This document shows, piece after piece, positions 51,475 through 59,961 of a stretch of DNA of 64,000 bases; position 1 is the stretch's first letter, and every line of letters begins with the position of its first letter. Source of the DNA: Blautia sp. (GTDB lineage: Bacteria; Bacillota; Clostridia; Lachnospirales; Lachnospiraceae). Under the pieces are notes generated by a model. It had not been told where the DNA came from and made no database searches. It worked only from the letters and a program-made list of their open reading frames with translations. The position numbers were made by a program, and so were the translations under genes. The DNA lies in NCBI GenBank assembly GCA_026169535.1, contig JAPFCU010000013.1, positions 36,587 through 100,586 on the forward strand, given 5' to 3'.

Positions 51475-51537
51475 AGAGAATATTTTCCTTTAAAAGATGA
51501 ATATTTTCCTGTTGTTGGTTAAAGAGAATATTTAACT
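51475..51537. repeat. Three direct repeats in the fucU/aldolase divergent region
   Basis: AGAGAATATTTTCCT (51475-51489), GATGAATATTTTCCT (51496-51510) and AGAGAATATTTAACT (51523-51537) share the core GAATATTT at spacings of 21 and 27 bases. They end directly at the -35 box of the aldolase promoter, a suitable place for an activator such as the AraC-type response regulator at 58342. Confidence 0.5.
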
Positions 51538-51538
51538 A

Positions 51539-51567
51539 TTGACAGAAACGTTTCGGTATTGTACAAT
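51539..51567 (+). promoter_or_regulatory. Promoter of the aldolase operon
   Basis: TTGACA (51539-51544) and TACAAT (51562-51567), 17-base spacer. The spacer contains a full operator palindrome. Confidence 0.85.
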
Positions 51568-51588
51568 AAGCGCAAACAGAAACGTTTC
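51545..51588. promoter_or_regulatory. Twin LacI-family operators
   Basis: The palindrome GAAACGTTTC occurs twice, at 51545-51554 (between -35 and -10) and 51579-51588 (just after the expected transcription start), each within the longer shared string ACAGAAACGTTTCGGT. Central-CG palindromes are typical of LacI-family sites, and a LacI-family gene is the second gene of the operon. Confidence 0.8.
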
Positions 51589-51642
51589 GGTTTTTGGGAC
51601 GACCACTGTTAATCAATTTATATATCTAGGGAGGATATGGTC

Positions 51643-52491
51643 ATGCCACTTGTTACATCAAAAGAAATGCTGCTGAAAGCACAGCAGGGAGGATATGCGG
51701 TAGGCGCCTTTAATGCGGAAAATATGGAGATGGTAAAAGCTATTATTGAGGCAGCCGAAGAGCTGAAGGCTCCTGTAATGATTCAGACTACCCCGTCTAC
51801 TATAAAATATGGAACTGTTGAGACTTATGCAGCGCTTATTGCAGCAGAAGCAAAGAAGGCGAGTGTTCCGATATGTCTCCATTTGGACCATGGAAGCAGC
51901 TTTGAACTTGCAATGCAGGCTATTCACGCAGGCTATACCTCTGTGATGATTGACGGCTCCAAATTTGATTTTGAGGAAAATATTGCTTTGACAAAAAAAG
52001 TTGCAGACGTTGCATGGGCTCTAGACATTCCATGTGAGGCAGAGCTTGGAAAGGTAGGAGGCAAAGAGGATGATCTGGAAGCCGAGGCAGATACAAACAC
52101 CAATCCGCAGGAAGCAAAAGAATTTGCAGAGCGCACAGGTGTTACTTCTCTGGCGGTAGCAATCGGAACAGCACATGGCTTCTATGCAGGTACACCGGTG
52201 CTCGATACGGAGCGTATCAGCGAAATCCGTCAGGCAGTAGAGGTTCCGCTTGTGCTTCACGGCGCGTCCGGATTAAGCGACGATCAGGTAAGAGAGTGCG
52301 TAAAACGCGGTATGTGCAAGGTAAACTTTGCTACAGAGCTTCGCGATGCTTATTCTAAGGCAGTAAAAGAGACATTTGCAGAAAATGAAAATACCATTGA
52401 CCCGAAAGCATATGGCAAGGCTGCAATAAAGGCAGTAAAAGAACTGGTTATGTATCGTATGAAAGTCTGCGGATGTGATGGAAAAGCCTGA
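51643..52491 (+). CDS. Class II ketose-bisphosphate aldolase (KbaY/GatY type)
   Basis: Zinc aldolase, 282 residues, cleaving a ketohexose-1,6-bisphosphate (tagatose or fructose) into two triose phosphates. The zinc-ligand stretches are CLHLDHGSSFELA, IGTAHGFYAG and LVLHGASGL; PLVTSKEMLLKAQQGGYAVGAFNAEN is the usual N-terminus. The start ATG 51643 is 8 bases after GGAGG; the upstream ATG 51637 is too close. With the PfkB kinase and the galactitol-1-phosphate-dehydrogenase-like enzyme downstream, tagatose-1,6-bisphosphate is the likely substrate (inference). Confidence 0.88.
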   Translation: MPLVTSKEMLLKAQQGGYAVGAFNAENMEMVKAIIEAAEELKAPVMIQTTPSTIKYGTVETYAALIAAEAKKASVPICLHLDHGSSFELAMQAIHAGYTSVMIDGSKFDFEENIALTKKVADVAWALDIPCEAELGKVGGKEDDLEAEADTNTNPQEAKEFAERTGVTSLAVAIGTAHGFYAGTPVLDTERISEIRQAVEVPLVLHGASGLSDDQVRECVKRGMCKVNFATELRDAYSKAVKETFAENENTIDPKAYGKAAIKAVKELVMYRMKVCGCDGKA

Positions 52492-52529
52492 AACAGAAAG
52501 AGTTGACCGATAACTGACAGGAGGCTTAT

Positions 52530-53534
52530 ATGGCAGCAACAATGAAAGACATTGCAAAGCGTACAGGCTTGGGTCTTGCAACTATTTCTTCCTATTTCAA
52601 CGGAGGAAATGTAAGGGAAAAAAACAGAAAAAAGATTGAAGAGGCCATTGAGGAACTGCATTACGAGGTTAATGAGGTTGCCAGAAACTTAAAGACCAAT
52701 GCTACCAAAACCATCGGTGTGGTGATTCCGGAGCTGAATAATACCTTCTGTGCGGAAATTATTACCGGTATAGAGGATATTTTAAGAAGTCATGGCTATG
52801 CAACAATGATCTGCGACTGCCGTACAGATAAGCAGCTGGAGCAGGAAGCGGTAGAGTTTTTAAGCAGGAAGCGGGTGGATGGCATTATTAATATGCCTGT
52901 GGATACTGAGGGAGGTCATCTGAAAGATTTCCAGAAAACAGGAAAGCCCATTGTTCTTATTGACCGTAAAATACAGGGAGTTGTCTGCGACAGCGTGCTG
53001 GTGGATAATGAACAGGCTGCTGCGGATGCCTTAAAACTCCTTTATGAAAAAGGACACAGGAATATCGGGATCATTGGAGGTCCGGAGGAGATCTCCACAG
53101 CCCGGGAGCGTTTGAAGGGGTACTGCAGGACTATGGAGGAGCTGAACCTTCCGATAAGAGAGTCACTGATCGTTCATGGCGACTATACCATCCAGGGTGG
53201 CGCTAAGGCGATGGAAACTCTCGTGGAGAATAATCCTGATATGACAGCAGTTTTTGTTACCAACTACGAGATGACTATGGGGGCTGTGATCGGGCTTAAT
53301 GAACTGGGGATTCGGATACCGGAGAGAATTTCCCTGGTGGGATTTGATAATCTTCCCTTTGCCCGCGCCTGTAACCCTAAGCTTACCATTGTTTCCCAGC
53401 CTACAGAGAAGATTGCTGAGAAAACTGCAGGTCTTATGCTGGAGCGGCTGGAAAACAGCGGAAGTGCTGCTGAAACCACGACAGAAAAGCTGGAAACCTC
53501 CATTATTTATGGGAAATCCATTGCACAGCTTTGA
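52530..53534 (+). CDS. LacI-family transcriptional repressor
   Basis: 334 residues. The N-terminal helix-turn-helix is TMKDIAKRTGLGLATISSYFNGGNVREK, followed by the hinge NEVARNLKTNATKTIGVVIPE (in parts). The periplasmic-binding-protein-like sensor has VLIDRKIQGVVCDSVLVDN, GHRNIGIIGG and VGFDNLPFA. It probably represses its own operon through the twin GAAACGTTTC sites at 51545-51588. Confidence 0.93.
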   Translation: MAATMKDIAKRTGLGLATISSYFNGGNVREKNRKKIEEAIEELHYEVNEVARNLKTNATKTIGVVIPELNNTFCAEIITGIEDILRSHGYATMICDCRTDKQLEQEAVEFLSRKRVDGIINMPVDTEGGHLKDFQKTGKPIVLIDRKIQGVVCDSVLVDNEQAAADALKLLYEKGHRNIGIIGGPEEISTARERLKGYCRTMEELNLPIRESLIVHGDYTIQGGAKAMETLVENNPDMTAVFVTNYEMTMGAVIGLNELGIRIPERISLVGFDNLPFARACNPKLTIVSQPTEKIAEKTAGLMLERLENSGSAAETTTEKLETSIIYGKSIAQL

Positions 53535-53587
53535 GCGTAAAGAAGCATGAGGAAGCAGGACAATATAAATGTAATGAGGAAAAAAAG

Positions 53588-55105
53588 ATGAACCGGTTGT
53601 ATTTAATTGGAATTGACATTGGAACAAGCGCCTGCAAGGTTGCCCTTTTTGACCGGGGCGGCCATGTGCTGGCAGCTGCCAACGGTGAGTATCCGGTATA
53701 TTACCCGGAAGAAGGTTGGGCAGAACAGAATCCAGAGGAATGGTGGAGTGCTGTCTGTGAGGCAGTTCGTCAGGTGATTCGAAAAGCTGACATCCGGCCG
53801 GAGGAGATTGCCGGAGTGGGAATCGACGGACAAAGCTGGTCCGCTATTGCCATTGACAAAGGCGGAAAAGTACTTGCCAATACACCTATCTGGATGGATA
53901 CCAGGGCACAGTCCATCTGTGACCGTTTAAACGAAGAAATTGGGGAAGAGGAAATTTTCCGCATTGCCGGAAATTCCCTTCAGCCTTCCTACACTACGGC
54001 AAAGATTCTCTGGTATAAGGAAAATCTTCCGGAGGTGTACAGTAAAATTGACAAGATTCTTCAGTCTAACAGTTTTATTGCTTTTAAACTGACGGGACAG
54101 GTAAGTCAGGATCTTTCTCAGGGGTATGGTCTCCATTGCTTTGACATGCGTAAAGGTAAGTGGGACGAGGCTATGTGCAAAAAGCTTGGAATTCCCATGA
54201 GTTTTTTGCCGGAGATTGTTTCCTGCGATCATGTTGTGGGAACTGTGACAAAAAAGGCGGCAGAAGAATGTGGACTTGCAGTTGGAACTCCTGTTGTGGC
54301 AGGCGGACTTGACGCGGCCTGCGGAACATTAGGAGCAGGTGTGATCCATCCGGGTGAGACTCAGGAACAGGGCGGACAGGCAGGCGGCATGAGTATCTGT
54401 CTGGATGAGTATAAGGCAGATCCCTGTCTTATTCTTGGATTTCATGTAGTTCCGGACAAATGGCTCCTTCAGGGCGGTACCACAGGCGGAGGCGGTGTTA
54501 TGCGCTGGTTTGAGCGGGAATTTGCTGATTACGAGCGTCTGATGAAAGAACAGACAGGAGTTTCTTCTCTGAATCAGCTTAATGAGATTGCTGAAAAAGT
54601 AAAATCAGGATGTGATGGGCTTGTATTCCTTCCTTATATGGCTGGAGAACGGTCTCCTATATGGAATCCCTATGCAAAGGGCGTGTTTTATGGACTTGAT
54701 TTTTCTAAGACAAAAGGACACATGGTGCGTGCCTGCATGGAGGGCGTGGCTCTTTCCCTTCGCCATAATCTGGAAGTCGCAGAAGCAGCAGGAGCTCGGG
54801 CGAATGTGCTTTGTGCCATGGGAGGCTCTGCAAATTCTTTTCTGTGGACGCAGATCAAGGCAGATATTACAGGCAAAAAGATTGTAGTTCCGGCTTCCGA
54901 TACAGCAACAACTCTTGGTGCGGCGATTCTTGCCGGAGTGGGAACAGGCTTTTATCAGGATTATGAAGAGGCAGTAGAAGAGACTGTTACAGTAACAAGA
55001 ACTCATGAGCCGAACCCGGCGAATAAAGCAATTTACGATCAGGTATATGATACATATCTGGAATTATATCGTTCCCTGTCAGGAATGATGACAAAACATA
55101 AATAA
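53588..55105 (+). CDS. FGGY-family carbohydrate kinase (xylulokinase-like)
   Basis: 505 residues. The phosphate-binding start is LIGIDIGTSACKVALFD, the substrate-contact region is GIDGQSW and WMDTRAQ, and the second ATP site is MGGSANSFLWTQIKADITGK (in parts). FGGY kinases phosphorylate pentuloses, hexuloses or alditols. The sequence looks nearest to xylulokinases, but the neighbours are hexose-type enzymes. A role as fuculokinase for the pathway at 25-44 kb is possible, because no other candidate lies in the window. The start ATG 53588 follows GAGGAAAAAA. Confidence 0.85.
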   Translation: MNRLYLIGIDIGTSACKVALFDRGGHVLAAANGEYPVYYPEEGWAEQNPEEWWSAVCEAVRQVIRKADIRPEEIAGVGIDGQSWSAIAIDKGGKVLANTPIWMDTRAQSICDRLNEEIGEEEIFRIAGNSLQPSYTTAKILWYKENLPEVYSKIDKILQSNSFIAFKLTGQVSQDLSQGYGLHCFDMRKGKWDEAMCKKLGIPMSFLPEIVSCDHVVGTVTKKAAEECGLAVGTPVVAGGLDAACGTLGAGVIHPGETQEQGGQAGGMSICLDEYKADPCLILGFHVVPDKWLLQGGTTGGGGVMRWFEREFADYERLMKEQTGVSSLNQLNEIAEKVKSGCDGLVFLPYMAGERSPIWNPYAKGVFYGLDFSKTKGHMVRACMEGVALSLRHNLEVAEAAGARANVLCAMGGSANSFLWTQIKADITGKKIVVPASDTATTLGAAILAGVGTGFYQDYEEAVEETVTVTRTHEPNPANKAIYDQVYDTYLELYRSLSGMMTKHK

Positions 55106-55134
55106 GAGATATAAAACAGAAAGGAGTGTTGATC

Positions 55135-56187
55135 ATGAAAGCAGCAGTAGTTGTAGCAAATGAGGACGTACAGTATCTGGAAATCCCGGAGCCGGAGGTA
55201 AAGCCGGGTTATGTGAAGATCAAGGTGCGCTATTCCGGTATCTGCGGTTCTGATATTCCCCGAGTACTTCACAATGGCGTACATTTTTATCCCATTGTTC
55301 TGGGACATGAGTTTTCCGGGGATGTAGTAGAGATTGGAGAGGGTGTTACAAAGGTAAAGGTTGGAGATCGTGTTTCAGGAGCTCCCCTTGTTCCATGCAT
55401 GAAATGTGAGGACTGTCAGAAAGGAAATTATTCTCTCTGTAAACATTACAGCTTTATCGGTTCCAGAGAGCAGGGAAGCAATGCGGATTATGTGGTAGTT
55501 CCGGAACAGAACGCAGTCCCCTTCGATGCTTCCGTTCCCTATGAGCAGGGGGCTATGTTTGAGCCTTCTACCGTAGCCCTTCACGGTCTTTGGCAGAATG
55601 ACTATCAGGGCGGTGAATGTGTTGCAATCCTCGGAGGCGGTACCATTGGTATGTTTACCATGCAGTGGGCAAAGATTTTCGGCTCCAAAAAGGTGGTAGT
55701 TTTTGACATCAGCGATGAGCGTCTGGAACTGGCGAAACGTCTTGGTGCAGATGAAGTAGTAAATACCACAAAAGAAGATTACATGAAAACCGCTATGGAG
55801 ATTACTGAAAACAAAGGCTACGGCTATGTGTTTGAAACAGCAGGTCAGATCCCCACTATGCATATGGCATTTGAACTGGCGGCAAACAAAGCACATGTAT
55901 GCTTTATCGGTACTCCCCATCAGGAACTTTCTTTCACTCCGGCACAGTGGGAGAATATGAACCGTAAAGAATTTAAACTTACCGGTTCCTGGATGTCCTA
56001 CAGCGCTCCGTTCCCGGGAAAGGAATGGGAGCTTACCGCTCATTATTTCGCAACAGGACAGCTGAAATTTGATCCGGGATTTATCTATAAGAAAATACCA
56101 ATGAGTCAGGCACAGGAAGCCTTCCAGCTGTTTAAGACGCCGGGGCTTGTAAAAGGAAAAATCCTTTTATCAAACGAGGAAAATTAA
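55135..56187 (+). CDS. Zinc alditol-phosphate dehydrogenase (galactitol-1-phosphate 5-dehydrogenase-like)
   Basis: Medium-chain dehydrogenase of 350 residues. Catalytic zinc: SGICGSDIPR and GHEFSGDVVEIG. Structural zinc: the four-Cys lobe CMKCEDCQKGNYSLC. NAD site: VAILGGGTIGMFTMQ. The GSDIPRVLHNGVHFYPIVLGHEF block closely follows the GatD pattern. It would oxidise an alditol phosphate to a ketose phosphate. The next gene starts one base after its stop. Confidence 0.85.
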   Translation: MKAAVVVANEDVQYLEIPEPEVKPGYVKIKVRYSGICGSDIPRVLHNGVHFYPIVLGHEFSGDVVEIGEGVTKVKVGDRVSGAPLVPCMKCEDCQKGNYSLCKHYSFIGSREQGSNADYVVVPEQNAVPFDASVPYEQGAMFEPSTVALHGLWQNDYQGGECVAILGGGTIGMFTMQWAKIFGSKKVVVFDISDERLELAKRLGADEVVNTTKEDYMKTAMEITENKGYGYVFETAGQIPTMHMAFELAANKAHVCFIGTPHQELSFTPAQWENMNRKEFKLTGSWMSYSAPFPGKEWELTAHYFATGQLKFDPGFIYKKIPMSQAQEAFQLFKTPGLVKGKILLSNEEN

Positions 56188-56188
56188 G

Positions 56189-57118
56189 ATGATACTGACA
56201 GTAACTTTAAATGCCGCCATTGATAAGCGGTATGTAGTGGAAGAGTATCAGGTGGGACAGGTAAACCGGGTAAAAGAATGTTACTACGTTCCCGGAGGAA
56301 AAGGTCTGAATGTTTCCAAGCCGGCTTCTATATACGGAGCAGAGGTTGTGGCAACCGGATTTGTAGGCGGTCATGCAGGAAATTATATTGAGGACTCTCT
56401 GAAGCCGTTTGGGATCAAAAGTGAATTCTATCATGTGGAGGCAGAAAGCCGTTCCTGCATTAATATCTGGGATGAAGTAAATCATGTGCAGACAGAATTT
56501 CTGGAACCAGGTTTTACACTTACGAAAAGGGATTTTGAAGGATTCGAGCAAAAATTCCGTACTCTTGTAACAGATGCAAAAATTGTGGCAATGTCTGGAA
56601 GCGTACCAAAAGGACTGGATGGAACTGCATATCAGTGCCTTGTTAAAATTGTAAAGGAAGCCGGAAAGCCAGTCATTCTGGATACCAGCGGGAAGCTTCT
56701 GGAAATGGGGATTCAGGCGGCGCCTACCCTGATCAAGCCCAATATTGACGAGATCCGGATGCTTACTGGAAAGACCTGCGACGATATCAATGATATCATT
56801 GAGGCGGCAAAAGAGATTCACAGAAACGGTGTGGAGATCGTGGCGGTTTCTCTTGGGGCAGATGGCTCCCTTGTTGTGGGAGAAGAGGGAACGTTTCGGG
56901 CAGAGGTGCCGAAAATCGATGCGGTAAATACAGTAGGCTGCGGCGATGCCATGATCGCGGGATTTGCAATTGGCATAGAGGAGGGACTGTCCCTTCCGGA
57001 AATGCTGAGAAAGGCAAGTGCTGTTTCCGCAGCAGCAGCCATGCGCGAAGAAACCGGATTTTTCTGTATGGAGGATATGGAAAAGCTCCTTCCTGAGATT
57101 AAGATTACAAGAATGTGA
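56189..57118 (+). CDS. PfkB-family 1-/6-phosphofructokinase or tagatose-6-phosphate kinase
   Basis: 309 residues, LacC/FruK type. The substrate and anion-hole motifs are YYVPGGKGLNVSKP near residue 37 and VNTVGCGDAMIAGFA near 250 with the catalytic Asp; the common form of the latter is VGAGDS, so the Cys is slightly unusual. It would add a second phosphate to a ketohexose phosphate and supply the class II aldolase upstream. It lies one base after the dehydrogenase, clearly co-translated. Confidence 0.88.
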   Translation: MILTVTLNAAIDKRYVVEEYQVGQVNRVKECYYVPGGKGLNVSKPASIYGAEVVATGFVGGHAGNYIEDSLKPFGIKSEFYHVEAESRSCINIWDEVNHVQTEFLEPGFTLTKRDFEGFEQKFRTLVTDAKIVAMSGSVPKGLDGTAYQCLVKIVKEAGKPVILDTSGKLLEMGIQAAPTLIKPNIDEIRMLTGKTCDDINDIIEAAKEIHRNGVEIVAVSLGADGSLVVGEEGTFRAEVPKIDAVNTVGCGDAMIAGFAIGIEEGLSLPEMLRKASAVSAAAAMREETGFFCMEDMEKLLPEIKITRM

Positions 57119-57176
57119 TGGAGATTTGCTAAAAAAGCAGTATTTTCATGAAAATATAAAAAAGGAGAGAAGAAAA

Positions 57177-58178
57177 ATGGCAGAATTTATTGATCCGGCA
57201 CTTGTGCCGAAAGTAACACTTCCTTCCGGAGAACAGGTTCCCTGTGTAGGAATGGGAACTTTTGGTTCCGACCGTGTTTCCGCAGAAGATGTTTCCGCAG
57301 CAGTAGCCGGTGCAGTACGTTGCGGCTACCGCATGTTTGACTGTGCTGCCTGCTATGGCAATGAGGTGCAGATCGGAAAGATATTTAAGGATGCTTTTGA
57401 CCAGGGTGTTGTAGAGAGAAAAGAGCTCTTTATTATGACAAAGGTATGGAACGATATGCACAGAGATGTAGAAAAAGCCTGCAGAAAGAGCATCCAGGAT
57501 CTTCAGTGCGATTATGTGGACATGTATTTTATTCACTGGCCATTTCCAAACTACCATGCGCCGGGATGTGATGTGGATTCCAGAAATCCGGATTCCAGAC
57601 CTTTCAGCGTAGAAGAATTCATGGATACTTATCGTCAGTGCGAGGAGCTTGTGGAAAAAGGTGTGATTCGCTACATAGGTATTTCCAACATGACTATTCC
57701 GAAGCTGGAGGCAGTGCTGCCGCTTATGAAGATCAAACCGGCAGCCTGCGAGCTGGAGCTTCACGTATGTTTCCAGCAGCAGGAGCTTTATGAGTATCTG
57801 GTGGCTCACAACATCCAGCCGATAGGCTACATGCCTCTTGGTTCACCAAGAAGACCGGAAAGAGATATCTGCCCGGAGGATGTGGCAGATCTTCAGCTTC
57901 CGGAAATGAAAGCTATTGCAGAGGCTCACGGTGTACATCCGGCGCTTATTGCTCTGAAATGGGCGCATCAGAGAGGGGAAATCTCCATTCCATTCTCTGT
58001 ACATAATTTTGCTTCCAATCTGAAATGCGTGACAGAAGATCCTCTGACAGAAGAGGAAATGAAAATCATCTCAACATTGGAAAAAGGCAACCGCCTTGTA
58101 AAAGGTCAGGTATTCCTCTGGGAGGGCGCAAACGACTGGCATGACCTCTGGGATGAGGATGGAGCGATCGTGAAATAA
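57177..58178 (+). CDS. Aldo/keto reductase
   Basis: 333 residues, AKR barrel. The catalytic tetrad is visible: Asp in MFDCAACYGNE (with the Tyr in the same block), Lys in IMTKVWND and His in FIHWPFPN. The C-terminal NADPH-binding region includes FSVHNFASNLK. It could reduce a sugar to an alditol or act in reverse; with the kinase and alditol-phosphate dehydrogenase it suggests an aldose-alditol-ketose route. The start ATG 57177 follows AAGGAGAG. It ends the operon before a strong terminator. Confidence 0.88.
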   Translation: MAEFIDPALVPKVTLPSGEQVPCVGMGTFGSDRVSAEDVSAAVAGAVRCGYRMFDCAACYGNEVQIGKIFKDAFDQGVVERKELFIMTKVWNDMHRDVEKACRKSIQDLQCDYVDMYFIHWPFPNYHAPGCDVDSRNPDSRPFSVEEFMDTYRQCEELVEKGVIRYIGISNMTIPKLEAVLPLMKIKPAACELELHVCFQQQELYEYLVAHNIQPIGYMPLGSPRRPERDICPEDVADLQLPEMKAIAEAHGVHPALIALKWAHQRGEISIPFSVHNFASNLKCVTEDPLTEEEMKIISTLEKGNRLVKGQVFLWEGANDWHDLWDEDGAIVK

Positions 58179-58198
58179 AATATATATAATATAGAAAG

Positions 58199-58243
58199 AA
58201 TCCGTCAGAAACTATTTCAGGTACAGTTTCCGGCGGATTTTTT
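58199..58243 (+). terminator. Terminator of the aldolase-kinase operon
   Basis: AATCCGTCAGAAAC (58199-58212) pairs with GTTTCCGGCGGATT (58226-58239) with one mismatch and a G-T pair, followed by TTTT. Confidence 0.88.
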
Positions 58244-58341
58244 AGTTTGCATAAGATGACATATTCCATATTCCCACAGTTTATGGTAAGATACATACTA
58301 GGAAAATTTTATAAAATCTAAGATGGGGGATTTTTGCATTT

Positions 58342-59961
58342 ATGTATCGTGTACTTCTTGTAGATGATGAAATTCTTGTGAGAGATGCAATTAAAGAGAA
58401 TATTGACTGGAAAGGACTGGACTGTGAACTGACAGGAATCTGCGAAAACGGACAGCAGGCTGCAGAATTTGTAAAAACACATCCGGTGGATATTGTCCTT
58501 ACAGACATTTTAATGCCTTATATGGATGGTATGGAACTGAGCCATTTTCTTCATGACAATTATCCGGATGTGGTGATTGTGATCTTCAGTGGATTTGGAG
58601 AATTTGAATATGCCAAAAAAGCGATCCAGTATAATGTCAGTGAGTATCTTTTGAAACCGGTGACGGCAGTAGAACTGACGGCAGTGATCAACAAAATGAA
58701 GGAAAAAGTAGACCAGACCCGCAAAGAAAAAGTAAAAATGGAAAAGCTTACCAAGGCTTCTGAGAATTATCGCAAAAATGCTCAGGTTATCCGTTCCAAG
58801 GCCATCGAAGCCTTTGTAAACTGTACTACCAATGTGGAGGAGAGTATAGAGAGACTTCAGAACATGGGGATTGAACTCTCAGCGGTCAGATATCGTGTTG
58901 CCATGTTTGATATAGACCTTTATTCTGATATGTATCAGGTGGATGTGGAAAAAAGACAGGAAAGTGCTTTGATGGCATTTGTTCTTTATAATATCAGTAA
59001 TGAGATCGTGACCAGGGAACAGGCCGGCATTGCATATCAGGAAGGCGGAAACAGAGTATGTATTCTGTTTCAGGAAAAATGGAGTCGTGATTTTACCACA
59101 AAAACCAAGATGATCTGTAAAGAAATCCAGGATAAGATGAAAGAAGTGATGGGAATAGAGGTATCTATGGGAATTGGCGCATGGGTAAAAACACCTGGAG
59201 AACTTCTGATTTCTCACGACATAGCGTCTCAGGTTATGCAGTATCGATATCTTTTGGGCGGAAATCTTTTGATCGATATGGCGGAAATAAAGCCGGGATA
59301 TAATGTTCCCATAGATCATCTTCTGGATGATCTGATGGCAGCGTTGAAAGCAGGAAATCGAGAACTGGTAGAAAAGATTTTTCATGAAATGCAAAATTCC
59401 ATAAAAAAAGGACTGGTGGAAAAGAGCCGTGCCTGTATGTATCTTCAGCAGATCGTGAGAACGTTGGACCGTGTCTGCGAGGATGTTTCTGCAGATATGA
59501 AGTGTGTACTGAAAGGAAGAGACGAACTTCTTCACCAGATCACAGAACAAAAGTCTTTTGACAGTGCCTGCAGGGTAGTGGAAAATTATATTTTAAAGAT
59601 TTTCAAACTGCTTTCCGATATGAACAGCTCCAGTGGGCAGAAACAGGCGCGTCTTGCTATGGACTATATCCAGAAAAATTATATGGATCCAGATCTTAGC
59701 CTTAATGATATCTGTTCTTATCTGAATATCAGTACCAGCTATTTCAGTACTATTTTTAAAGAGATGACAGGAGAGACTTTTACTGAGGTACTGATCCGTA
59801 CCAGAATGGAAAAAGCAAAAGAACTTCTGGAGAACACAACTATGAAGAATTATGAGATCGCAGAAAAAGTTGGATTTTCTGATCCGCATTATTTTGGTAT
59901 CTCCTTTAAGAAGATAACGGGCGTGACTCCTACTGAATACGCCAGGGAGAAAAGGCGATGA
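58342..59961 (+). CDS. Response regulator with AraC-type DNA-binding domain (YesN type)
   Basis: 539 residues. The receiver domain (1-120) has VLLVDDEILVR with the acidic pocket, the phospho-acceptor Asp in IVLTDILMPYMDG (about residue 55) and the Lys in EYLLKPVTAVEL. A long central region follows, and then the AraC helix-turn-helix pair (about 435-538) with SLNDICSYLNISTSYFSTIF and AEKVGFSDPHYFGISFKK. It is activated by the kinase whose gene overlaps its stop by four bases. It probably controls the ABC transporter downstream and perhaps the aldolase operon. Confidence 0.93.
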   Translation: MYRVLLVDDEILVRDAIKENIDWKGLDCELTGICENGQQAAEFVKTHPVDIVLTDILMPYMDGMELSHFLHDNYPDVVIVIFSGFGEFEYAKKAIQYNVSEYLLKPVTAVELTAVINKMKEKVDQTRKEKVKMEKLTKASENYRKNAQVIRSKAIEAFVNCTTNVEESIERLQNMGIELSAVRYRVAMFDIDLYSDMYQVDVEKRQESALMAFVLYNISNEIVTREQAGIAYQEGGNRVCILFQEKWSRDFTTKTKMICKEIQDKMKEVMGIEVSMGIGAWVKTPGELLISHDIASQVMQYRYLLGGNLLIDMAEIKPGYNVPIDHLLDDLMAALKAGNRELVEKIFHEMQNSIKKGLVEKSRACMYLQQIVRTLDRVCEDVSADMKCVLKGRDELLHQITEQKSFDSACRVVENYILKIFKLLSDMNSSSGQKQARLAMDYIQKNYMDPDLSLNDICSYLNISTSYFSTIFKEMTGETFTEVLIRTRMEKAKELLENTTMKNYEIAEKVGFSDPHYFGISFKKITGVTPTEYAREKRR

